64,000 nt of DNA from Egicoccus sp035462025 (lineage in GTDB: Bacteria; Actinomycetota; Nitriliruptoria; Nitriliruptorales; Nitriliruptoraceae), in contig DATHUR010000121.1 of the NCBI GenBank assembly GCA_035462025.1, positions 1-64,000 on the forward strand, read 5' to 3'. This document shows, piece by piece, positions 1-6,438 of this stretch. Numbering within the stretch: the first letter of the stretch is position 1; the number at the start of each line of letters is the position of its first letter. Under the pieces are notes generated by a model. That model made no database searches, was not told the origin of the DNA, and was given only the letters and a program-made list of their open reading frames with translations. A program made the position numbers and the translations under genes.

Positions 1-369
1 GATGCCGGCCTCGTGCTGCTCGCGCCGCTGCCGGCGCTCGCCGGCAGCCGCTTTCGTGATGCGACGGTTCTCGCGTGGTCCTTGCGGTGGGAGGTGGCCC
101 TGGGCCCGGTGGTGGCCCGTTTCGCCGATGCGGACGTCGAGGTGGTCGATTCGGTCGGTCTCGGCGAGGAGTTCTTCGTGTTCACCCCGGGGGCGCGTGG
201 TGATGCGGCTCTGCTCGAGCGTGCGGTCGCCGCCGCCTCGGGACCCGTCGTCGAGCGGCCCGCCACGCCGTCGCCGACCCCCGATCCGGATGCCGGGGAC
301 GACGCGTCCGGGGTGCCTGACGAACCGAGCCCGGCTCCGTCGGTGCAGGGGCGCGAGGACGGGGCGTAG
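1..369 (+). CDS. C-terminal fragment of an unidentified protein
   Basis: The frame is already open at base 1 and ends with TAG at 367-369, so the 5' part lies outside the window. The visible 122 residues are an alternation of hydrophobic and acidic stretches (around 1-70) followed by a proline-, aspartate- and serine-rich low-complexity tail (about 75-122). I do not recognise a family. A GTG at 13 could be taken for a start but there is no ribosome site in the 12 bases available, and the frame continues upstream. It sits 53 bases before pyruvate kinase on the same strand. Confidence 0.55.
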   Translation, partial: DAGLVLLAPLPALAGSRFRDATVLAWSLRWEVALGPVVARFADADVEVVDSVGLGEEFFVFTPGARGDAALLERAVAAASGPVVERPATPSPTPDPDAGDDASGVPDEPSPAPSVQGREDGA

Positions 370-422
370 CCGGGCCTCTACGATGCGCTCCCGCTCCCAC
401 CCCCGCAGCTGTAGAGGCTTTC

Positions 423-1859
423 GTGCGCCGTGCCAAGATCGTCGCCACCCTGGGTCCTGCGCTCGACGACCCGGACCGCCTGCGCGCCGCCATCGCGGCC
501 GGGGTCGACGTGGTGCGCCTCAACTTCTCCCACGGTACGAAGGAGGACCACCAGCGACGGCTCGACAAGATCCATGCCATCGCCGCCGAGGTGGGCCGCA
601 ACGTCGGCAGCCTCGGTGACCTGCAGGGGCCCAAGATCCGGCTGGGGATCGTGCCCGACGACGGGGTGACCCTGGTCGACGGCGGCGAGGTCGTGCTGGT
701 CAGCGGGGTCGAGACGCTGGAGCGCTACGAGGAACGCGGCGGCGTCCCGGTACTGCCGGTCGTCTACGAGGGCCTCGCCGAGGACGTCGACCCGGGTGCG
801 CTGATCCTGCTCGACGACGGCCTGCTGCGCCTGGTCGTCTCGAAGGTCGACGGCAACCGGGTCCACGCCAGGGTCGTCGCCGGGGGTCCGGCGAAGTCAC
901 GCAAGGGCGTCAACCTGCCGGGGGTGGCGGTGTCGGCCAAGTCGTTGACGGACAAGGACCGCGAGGACGTCGCGACGATGGTCGAGATCGGCGTCGACTG
1001 GATCGCGCTGTCGTTCGTGCGCCGCCCCGAGGACGTGCGCGAGGTCCGCGACCTGGTCCGTTCGCTGGGCGGCGACCAGCCCATCGTGGCCAAGCTCGAA
1101 CGTCCCGAGGCGGTCGACAACCTCGAGGAGATCATCCGCGAGACCGATGCCGTCATGGTCGCGCGCGGCGACCTCGGCGTCGAGGTCGGCCCCGAGAAGG
1201 TGCCGGCGATCCAGAAGGAGATGATCGACCTCGCCAACCGCTACAGCAAGCCGGTCATCACCGCCACCGAGATGCTCGACTCGATGATCCGCAACCCGCG
1301 GCCGACCCGCGCCGAGGCGTCGGACGTCGCCAACGCGATCTTCGACGGTACCGATGCGGTGATGCTCTCGGGCGAGACGGCGGCCGGTCGGTTCCCGGTC
1401 GAGGCGGTGCGCACGATGGCGCGCATCATCGAGGTGGCCGAGGGTGCGGCCGGCCGGGTGCACTCGGCGCCGCCCGAGACCGGCCAGGTGCTGGGACGGG
1501 TCGTCGCGAAGGCCGCCAAGCAGGTCGCCGACGACGTGGACGCGACGGCGATCCTGGTGTTCAGCGTGTCGGGAAAGTCCGTGCAGTTGGTGTCGAAGTT
1601 CCGGCCGAAGCAGCCGGTGATCGGCCTGACGACCCAGGAGCACACGGTCCGCCGGCTGGCGTTGATGTGGGGGACCACCGGCACGGTCGTGCCGATGAAG
1701 GACCACTCGCGTGACCTGATCCTCGCGGCCGAGGAGGTGTGCCTCGAGAAGGGGTACGGCGTCCGTGGTGACACGGTGGTGATCGTCTCGGGCATCCCGG
1801 GCGGCCACGGCGGGACCAACCGCGTCATGGTGCACCGGCTCGGTCAGGCACCCGATTGA
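423..1859 (+). CDS. pyk: Pyruvate kinase
   Basis: Makes pyruvate and ATP from phosphoenolpyruvate and ADP, the last step of glycolysis, in the cytosol. The 478-residue length is usual for the family. Seen in the sequence: the N-terminal RRAKIVATLGPA strand, the VVRLNFSHG motif that holds the K+/phosphate site, the catalytic-lysine region IVAKLERPEAV, the metal-binding MVARGDLGVE segment, and ITATEMLDSMI (the pyruvate kinase signature). The B domain lies near residues 70-170 and the C-terminal allosteric domain near 340-478. Start is GTG at 423 behind an AGAGG-like ribosome site at 413-417; no in-frame ATG gives a full barrel. It stands before the EEP gene with a 13-base gap and may be cotranscribed with it. 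Confidence 0.97.
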   Translation: MRRAKIVATLGPALDDPDRLRAAIAAGVDVVRLNFSHGTKEDHQRRLDKIHAIAAEVGRNVGSLGDLQGPKIRLGIVPDDGVTLVDGGEVVLVSGVETLERYEERGGVPVLPVVYEGLAEDVDPGALILLDDGLLRLVVSKVDGNRVHARVVAGGPAKSRKGVNLPGVAVSAKSLTDKDREDVATMVEIGVDWIALSFVRRPEDVREVRDLVRSLGGDQPIVAKLERPEAVDNLEEIIRETDAVMVARGDLGVEVGPEKVPAIQKEMIDLANRYSKPVITATEMLDSMIRNPRPTRAEASDVANAIFDGTDAVMLSGETAAGRFPVEAVRTMARIIEVAEGAAGRVHSAPPETGQVLGRVVAKAAKQVADDVDATAILVFSVSGKSVQLVSKFRPKQPVIGLTTQEHTVRRLALMWGTTGTVVPMKDHSRDLILAAEEVCLEKGYGVRGDTVVIVSGIPGGHGGTNRVMVHRLGQAPD

Positions 1860-1872
1860 GGATGCTCGCCTG

Positions 1873-2889
1873 ATGCGTGGCGCGTCGGAACGGACCGGCC
1901 GCGGCCGGGCCCTGCATGCGGCCGCCGGGGTCTACACGCTGTTCACGCTGCTGGTGTTCGGGCTGTGGCTGGTCGTGGGTGACACGCCGTGGACGACGGT
2001 GGTCAACCTGTCGACCTTCTGGTGGCTGGCACCGTCGCCGCTGCTGCTCGTGATGGCCCTGTTCGCCCGCAACGGCCGGGCGGCGGCCTGGCTGGCCGTT
2101 CCGTCGCTGTTGTTCGTGTGGACCTACGGCACCGCGTTCACGGCCTCGCCGCTCGACGCCGAGCACGACCTGCGGGTCGCCAGCTTCAACACCTTCGTGC
2201 ATGCCCAGGACGAGCGGCACGTGCTCGACCTGGTCGACACGGTCGGCCCCGACGTGCTCGTGCTCCAGGAGGTGTTCCCGCCCCGGCAGCAACAGCTCGA
2301 GTCCCTGCTGGCCGACGTCCTGCCCCACCACCACGTCGAGCAGAGCGAGGGTGTCGGCGGGGTCGGGGTCTGGTCGCGGTATCCGATCACCGACGTCCGC
2401 CTCGTCGACGAGGCCTCGGACGTCTCGCGTACCACGTTCGTGGTGACGCTCGACGTGGACGGCCGGCCGCTGCAGGTCGTGCCGGCCCACCTCATCTCGC
2501 CCTGTCCGACCTGTGGCACCTCGGTCGTCGAGCGGCTCGAACTCGAGGGCGAGGTGCGGCGCGCCGAGATCGGCAACGTCCTCGATGCGCTCGACCCGGG
2601 TGTGCCCACCGTCGTGGCGGGCGACCTCAACTCCAACGAACGGTCGATCGCCTACCGGCGTCTGACCCGCTCGGGGTTCCGCGACCCGCAGCGCGAGGTC
2701 GGCGAGGGCATGGGGTTCACCTGGCCGGCCGACCGCAGATTGCCGGCATTCGTGCGGATCGACTGGATACTGGTGCGCGACCTCGAGCCGGTGGCCGCGT
2801 GGGTCGGTGATGCCGGCACCTCCGACCACCGGCCCGTGATCGTCGACCTGGCCTTCGACGGGCCGGCGGACCTCAGCCAGGAGGACTGA
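1873..2889 (+). CDS. Membrane-anchored endonuclease/exonuclease/phosphatase (EEP) family protein
   Basis: 338 residues. Two or three hydrophobic segments occupy about residues 15-85, then an EEP (DNase I/sphingomyelinase fold) catalytic domain. Motifs seen in order: LRVASFNTF (asparagine strand), VLVLQEVF (metal-binding Glu), VVPAHL, VVAGDLNS (the catalytic D-x-N), and a C-terminal SDHRPVIVDL (Asp/His pair). These are the core acid, base and Mg2+ ligands of the superfamily, so the enzyme should cut phosphodiesters, with the domain predicted on the outer face of the membrane. The substrate cannot be told: actinobacterial members include phospholipid-type phosphodiesterases and nucleases. It is followed after 4 bases by a PNPOx-like gene. 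Confidence 0.85.
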   Translation: MRGASERTGRGRALHAAAGVYTLFTLLVFGLWLVVGDTPWTTVVNLSTFWWLAPSPLLLVMALFARNGRAAAWLAVPSLLFVWTYGTAFTASPLDAEHDLRVASFNTFVHAQDERHVLDLVDTVGPDVLVLQEVFPPRQQQLESLLADVLPHHHVEQSEGVGGVGVWSRYPITDVRLVDEASDVSRTTFVVTLDVDGRPLQVVPAHLISPCPTCGTSVVERLELEGEVRRAEIGNVLDALDPGVPTVVAGDLNSNERSIAYRRLTRSGFRDPQREVGEGMGFTWPADRRLPAFVRIDWILVRDLEPVAAWVGDAGTSDHRPVIVDLAFDGPADLSQED

Positions 2890-2893
2890 AGCG

Positions 2894-3265
2894 GTGGACC
2901 TGCCGGCGGAGCTGCGTGGCGAGCACTACTGCCTGCTGTCCACGCAGGGGCGTGTGACCGCGCGGCGGCACACCGCCGAGTTGTGGTTCGTCCCGGCCGA
3001 CGGCGGCGTCTACCTGATGTCGGGGTCGGGGGGCCTGACCCAGTGGTGTCTCAACCTGCAGAACGAGGAGCAGGCGGTGCTGCGCGTCGGCGGCCAGGGA
3101 TGGTTGGGCCGCGCCTCGTTCCTGCAGCACGACGACCCGCGCCGCGACGAGGCGCTCGAGGCCTTCCACGTCAAGTACGACCCGCCGGGCAAGAACCGCC
3201 TGGAGCCGTGGTTGCGCAACGCCGTGGTCGCCACGCTCGTCCTGACGCGCCACCTCGACGCGTGA
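2894..3265 (+). CDS. PNPOx-like / deazaflavin-dependent nitroreductase-family protein
   Basis: A 123-residue single-domain protein that looks like a split-barrel flavin or F420-binding protein: small beta-rich, with an L/VSTxG type opening (residues 12-20), an LWFVPADGGVYLMSGSGG strand-turn and a WLGR segment. Proteins of this class reduce small molecules with FMN or F420, or simply bind the cofactor. Start is GTG at 2894, 9 bases after an AGGAGG at 2879-2884 that overlaps the end of the EEP gene. The stop overlaps the next start (GTGA), indicating translational coupling. Assignment rests on overall pattern rather than a diagnostic motif; it could be another small split-barrel protein. Confidence 0.6.
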   Translation: MDLPAELRGEHYCLLSTQGRVTARRHTAELWFVPADGGVYLMSGSGGLTQWCLNLQNEEQAVLRVGGQGWLGRASFLQHDDPRRDEALEAFHVKYDPPGKNRLEPWLRNAVVATLVLTRHLDA

Positions 3266-3612
3266 TCGTGCTGGCGCTGGCGTACGCGAGCGTCGACGTG
3301 CCTCCGCCCGGCGGTCGTCCGGATCCGCCCGGGCGGCTGACCCCGTTCCAGCAGGCGGTGGTGGCGCTCGTGGCCGCCCTGGCACCCGGCGAGGTGGTGA
3401 CCTATGCCGATGTCGCGGCCGAGATCGGCCGTCCCGGCAGCGCCCAGGCCGTCGCGAACGTCCTGCGCCGGGTCCCGGGCCTGCCGTGGTGGCGGGTGAT
3501 CCCGTCGACCGGCCGGATCTACCGCACCCACGCGGCGGCCCAGGTGCCGCTGCTGCGGGCCGAGGGTGTCGAGGTCGACGAGGACCGACGCGTGCGGCCC
3601 CACCGTGGCTGA
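3262..3612 (+). CDS. Alkyltransferase-like protein (ATL), MGMT-fold DNA lesion binder without the acceptor cysteine
   Basis: 116 residues. The C-terminal domain of O6-alkylguanine-DNA alkyltransferase is clear: LTPFQQAVVALVAALAPG, the VVTYADVAAEIGRPGSAQAVANVLRR helix-turn-helix region with the arginine-finger-like residue, and PWWRVIPSTGRI where active alkyltransferases carry P-C-H-R-V. Here Cys is replaced by Trp and the following His also by Trp. Family knowledge: Cys-to-Trp ATLs (as in Escherichia coli) bind and flip O6-alkylguanine and hand it to nucleotide excision repair instead of repairing it directly. The chosen start, GTG 3262, overlaps the upstream TGA by 4 bases. A longer upstream frame exists but only as an arginine-rich shadow of the previous gene. 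Confidence 0.88.
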   Translation: MIVLALAYASVDVPPPGGRPDPPGRLTPFQQAVVALVAALAPGEVVTYADVAAEIGRPGSAQAVANVLRRVPGLPWWRVIPSTGRIYRTHAAAQVPLLRAEGVEVDEDRRVRPHRG

Positions 3613-4423
3613 GCGCGTCGGAGTCGTCGCCGCGCTGTGGCGCTACCCGGTGAAGTCGATGCGGGGCGAGACGCTCGAGGTGGCGACGATCGGGCCGCGC
3701 GGCATCGCCGGCGACCGCGGCCTGGCGCTCGTCGACGACACGACCGGCCACGTCGCCAGCGCCAAGCACCCGCGCCGGTGGGGCGGCCTGCTGGCGGCCC
3801 GTGCCGAGACGACGCCCGAGGGCGTCACGCTCGTGCTCCCCGACGGCACACGGCTGCCCGCGGGCGCGCCCGGGACGGACGCGGCGCTCAGTGCCTGGTG
3901 CGGCCGGCCGGTACGACTGCTCGACACCCCACCGCACGAGGCCACGCTCGAGCGGGTGGCCAGCGACGTCGAGTCCGGTCGTGGCCAGGTCGCGGTGCGC
4001 AGGCTGGCTGCCGCGGCGCCGGACGGGACCTTCTTCGATTACGCCCCACTGCACCTGGTGACCACGGCGAGCCTCGCCGCAGCGGCACCCGGGGAGGCGC
4101 CGCCGGTCGACCCGCGTCGCACCCGGGCCAACCTCGTGGTCAGCACGGCGAGGTCGCGCGGGTTCGTCGAGGACGCCTGGAGCGGCCGGCCGCTCCGCGT
4201 CGGCGAGGTCGTGCTCAGGGTCGGGCTGCCGAGCCCCCGCTGCGCCGTGCCGGGGCTGGCCCAGGGCGACGCGCTGTCCGCCGACGCCGGCGTCCTGCCC
4301 GCGATCGCCGCCGCCCACCGGATTCCGGTGGCCGACCTCGGCAGCTACGCCTGCCTCGGGATCTACGCCGACATCGAGCAGGCGGGCGTCGTCCGGCCCG
4401 GGGATCCGGTCGTGCTGGTCTGA
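3605..4423 (+). CDS. MOSC domain-containing protein
   Basis: 272 residues with an N-terminal MOSC beta-barrel (opening VVAALWRYPVKSMRGE, typical of this family) and a C-terminal MOSC domain (about 130-272) with the single conserved cysteine in SPRCAVPGLAQG. MOSC proteins are relatives of the sulfur-carrier C-terminal domain of Moco sulfurase; they bind or transfer sulfur/Mo-pterin ligands, as in YiiM/YcbX-type enzymes and mARC. Which substrate this one uses is unknown. Start is GTG 3605, which overlaps the ATL stop by 8 bases. A molybdenum-cofactor enzyme does occur in the window (59.7-61.3 kb) but is far away. Confidence 0.85.
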   Translation: MAERVGVVAALWRYPVKSMRGETLEVATIGPRGIAGDRGLALVDDTTGHVASAKHPRRWGGLLAARAETTPEGVTLVLPDGTRLPAGAPGTDAALSAWCGRPVRLLDTPPHEATLERVASDVESGRGQVAVRRLAAAAPDGTFFDYAPLHLVTTASLAAAAPGEAPPVDPRRTRANLVVSTARSRGFVEDAWSGRPLRVGEVVLRVGLPSPRCAVPGLAQGDALSADAGVLPAIAAAHRIPVADLGSYACLGIYADIEQAGVVRPGDPVVLV

Positions 4424-4448
4424 TCGACACCGCAGCCGCGGCGAGCCA

Positions 4449-5213
4449 CTAGCGGCCGACGTCGAGCGGGTCGCTGGGCGGTCCGTCGGCGCGCAGCCGG
4501 GCCAGGTGCTCCGGAAGCGCCGCGGGGGCGAGGGTCTCACGTGTCGTCGACAACTCGTCGAGCGACCACCACCGCGCCTCGACGGCCTCGAGGTCGTCCA
4601 GGGGCGCCGCGGCCACGTCGACCTCGGCGCGGGCGAGGAACCACCGCTCCTCCTGGTCGAGCCACAGGCCGCGGAAGGGAAAGGTGACCCGGCGCCACCA
4701 GATCCAGGGACCGAGGCGCGGTTCGACGCCGAGTTCCTCGCGCAACTCGCGGGCCGCAGCCTGTTCGTGGGACTCGCCGGGCTTGAGGCCGCCGCCGGGG
4801 GCGGTCCACACCCGCCGGCTCGCGGTCGGGGCGTGGGCGACCAGCAGGACGCGGTCGAGCGGATCGAGCAGCAGGACGCGCGCGGCGTGCCGGACCAACG
4901 GCTGTTCCTGCGTGCCGACGTCGGCGGGTTCGGGCGGCAGCTTCGGGTGGGGTGGTACCACCCGCGAGGCGACCACCGCGGTCGCGTCGACGACGATGAG
5001 TTGGCCCTGCCGGTCGACGAGCAGCAGCACGGCCTCGTCCATCACCAGCAGCCGACCCACGATGTCGCTGGGGACGACACCCCGGTCGGGATCCGGGACG
5101 AGGTGGCGCACGGACACACGCGAGCCGACGTCGGCCGGGGTGACACGGTGGACGTAGTGGGCGCGCAGGCCGGCGCGGGGGCGGCCGGCGGCGGGGTCGG
5201 TTGGCTCGCTCAT
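4449..5213 (-). CDS. Nudix hydrolase with an N-terminal SH3-like domain
   Basis: 254 residues. The C-terminal half (about 110-245) holds a full Nudix box: GGGLKPGES, then REL REELGV spacing matching G-x5-E-x7-REUxEExGU, so it should hydrolyse a nucleoside-diphosphate-linked compound with Mg2+. The first 90 residues look like the small beta-barrel found at the N-terminus of actinobacterial GNAT acetyltransferases of the Rv0428c type: VGSRVSVRHLVP...DIVGRLLVMDEAVLLLVDRQG. Such a domain on a Nudix enzyme is less usual. I start at ATG 5213; an extension to 5240 adds only nine residues and has no better ribosome site. Divergent from the selenoprotein gene, so both promoters must lie in 5214-5350. 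Confidence 0.85.
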   Translation of the reverse strand: MSEPTDPAAGRPRAGLRAHYVHRVTPADVGSRVSVRHLVPDPDRGVVPSDIVGRLLVMDEAVLLLVDRQGQLIVVDATAVVASRVVPPHPKLPPEPADVGTQEQPLVRHAARVLLLDPLDRVLLVAHAPTASRRVWTAPGGGLKPGESHEQAAARELREELGVEPRLGPWIWWRRVTFPFRGLWLDQEERWFLARAEVDVAAAPLDDLEAVEARWWSLDELSTTRETLAPAALPEHLARLRADGPPSDPLDVGR

Positions 5214-5280
5214 GCGGGCACCGTATCGGGACGCGGCCACGCGGCCCGTCGGCGCGGGTCGTGCCGGGCCCTTCGGTGCC

Positions 5281-5300
5281 GCAATCGATTGCGCTACGCT
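5281..5300 (+). promoter_or_regulatory. Palindrome and -10-like box before the selenoprotein gene
   Basis: A perfect 12-base palindrome GCAATCGATTGC (5281-5292) lies in the 137-base space between the divergent Nudix and selenoprotein genes. Three bases further, TACGCT (5295-5300) fits an actinobacterial -10 (TAnnnT). The palindrome would sit just upstream of the -10, where a repressor could act. It is also the only AT-rich patch in the spacer. Both assignments are pattern-based. Confidence 0.35.
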
Positions 5301-5350
5301 CCCGTCCCGCGCGACCGTACGGCAGGCGTCGCGGCGGGACAGGAGCGACG

Positions 5351-6136
5351 GTGACGCGTCTCGACCCGGACGAGCTGCGCGAGAAGTACGCCGACTGGCG
5401 CGAGCGCATCGCCCAGATGCACGACCACACCCGTCCGGTCAGCAACCAGGCGGTGTCGCTGCACCGGCCGACGACGCCGATGACCGACTGGCGGGTGGGG
5501 CTGTTCACCACGGCGGGTGCGTACCTCGAGGACCAGCCGGCGTTCGACGTCGCCGACCCGCACGGCGATCCGAGCATCCGCCTGATCCCCGGCGACGCCG
5601 CGCCGGCACGGTTCCGCTTCGCCCACAGCCACTACGACACCAGCCGGGCCGAGGACGACCCGAACGTGGTGCTGCCCATCGGCCCGCTCCACGATCTCGT
5701 GCGGGACGGCGAGGTCGGCGCCGTCTCGCCGGTGCACGTCGGCATGATGGGATGGAACCCCGACCCGGCCCGGGTCATCGCCGAGTCGGCACCGGCGGTC
5801 GTCGAGGCGTTCGCCGGTGCGGACGTCGACGTGGTGGTGATGAGCCCCGGCTGACCGATGTGCCACCAGTCGGTCGGACTGGTTCAGCAGGCACTGGAGG
5901 CCGCGGGCATCGCCACGGCGAGCATCACCCTGCGGCCGGACATCACCTTCGGCGTGCGTGTCCCGCGAGCGGCGTTCGTGCGGTTCCCGTTGGGCAACCC
6001 CTTCGGCGAGAACGGCCGCCCGGATCACCAGCGGATCGTGTTGCGCGACCTGCTCGACCTGATCGTCACCGCCGAGGAACCCGAGACGATCGTCGAACTG
6101 CCACACCGGTGGCGGAGGATGGACCGACGCACATGA
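5351..6136 (+). CDS. PrdB-like selenoprotein (glycine/D-proline reductase selenoprotein B family), UGA at 5852-5854 read as selenocysteine
   Basis: One frame from GTG 5351 to TGA 6134-6136, interrupted only by TGA at 5852-5854; read through, the product is 261 residues with Sec168 in a U-P-M-C motif. Homology to Clostridium PrdB (D-proline reductase selenocysteine subunit, about 240 residues) runs on both sides of the UGA: VGLFTTAG (PrdB VALVTAAG), AVSPVHVGMMG (AVAPVHIGFMG), then PG-U-PMCHQS-VGLVQQALEAAGI (AG-U-GTCHRS-AVIVQRAIEAAGI), so the UGA is exactly at the PrdB Sec position. A SECIS-like hairpin follows at 5865-5883. AGGAG at 5341-5345 precedes the start by 5 bases; no ribosome site precedes the ATG at 5858, arguing against a separate second gene. 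In the family the Sec attacks C-N or C-X bonds or forms a Se-S bridge with the nearby Cys; no prdA or grd partner is in the window, so the substrate is unknown. Coupled by ATGA to the next gene. Confidence 0.85.
5865..5883 (+). promoter_or_regulatory. SECIS-like hairpin directing UGA recoding
   Basis: A perfect 7-bp stem, ACCAGTC (5865-5871) with GACTGGT (5877-5883), closes a five-base loop GGTCG (5872-5876). Bacterial SECIS elements lie just 3' of the UGA inside the coding frame, and SelB recognises a GU pair in the apical loop; in Escherichia coli fdhF these are the 23rd and 24th bases counted from the U of UGA. Here loop G5873 and U5874 are bases 22 and 23, and the loop reads GGUC as in fdhF. 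A bulged U in the lower stem was not identified. Confidence 0.75.
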
Positions 6137-6420
6137 GCGGGGCCTACGAGCGCGTGAAGCCGGTCGTCGACCGTCTCTCGGACCGGTTCTACGACCTGCT
6201 GGCCGCCTGCGACGAGTACGACGACCTGCTCGCCACGCTGAGCGACGAGGAGCAGGCCAGCAGCGATCCGAACCCCGAGTTGGTGCGGCGCTACGCCCAC
6301 CAGCAGCGCGAGGTCGGTGAGCTGCGCGACGGCCTCGAGAGCGACGCGATGGACACCCTGCTCCGCATCGTCGACCGCATCCTGATGATCAAGAAGACCG
6401 AGGACGGCGAGTTCCTGTGA
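6133..6420 (+). CDS. Small acidic helical protein coupled to the selenoprotein
   Basis: 95 residues from ATG 6133, overlapping the selenoprotein stop as ATGA, which implies translational coupling. The sequence is rich in Asp, Glu, Arg and Leu with no Cys, no signal peptide and no membrane segment; heptad-like spacing of hydrophobics (YERVKPVVDRLSDRFYDLL, then LRIVDRILMIKK at the end) suggests a helical bundle or coiled coil. I do not recognise a family. Its tight coupling suggests a partner or assembly factor for the PrdB-like protein, which is inference. A short GC hairpin (6422-6434) follows the stop and could end both convergent transcripts. Confidence 0.8.
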   Translation: MSGAYERVKPVVDRLSDRFYDLLAACDEYDDLLATLSDEEQASSDPNPELVRRYAHQQREVGELRDGLESDAMDTLLRIVDRILMIKKTEDGEFL

Positions 6421-6438
6421 CGGCGGTCGCCGCCCGGT

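Noticed and set aside
5852..5854. TGA as a frameshift or pseudogene mark
   Set aside because: Frame is unchanged on both sides, the position is the family's Sec site, and a matching hairpin follows; a nonsense pseudogene would not show all three.
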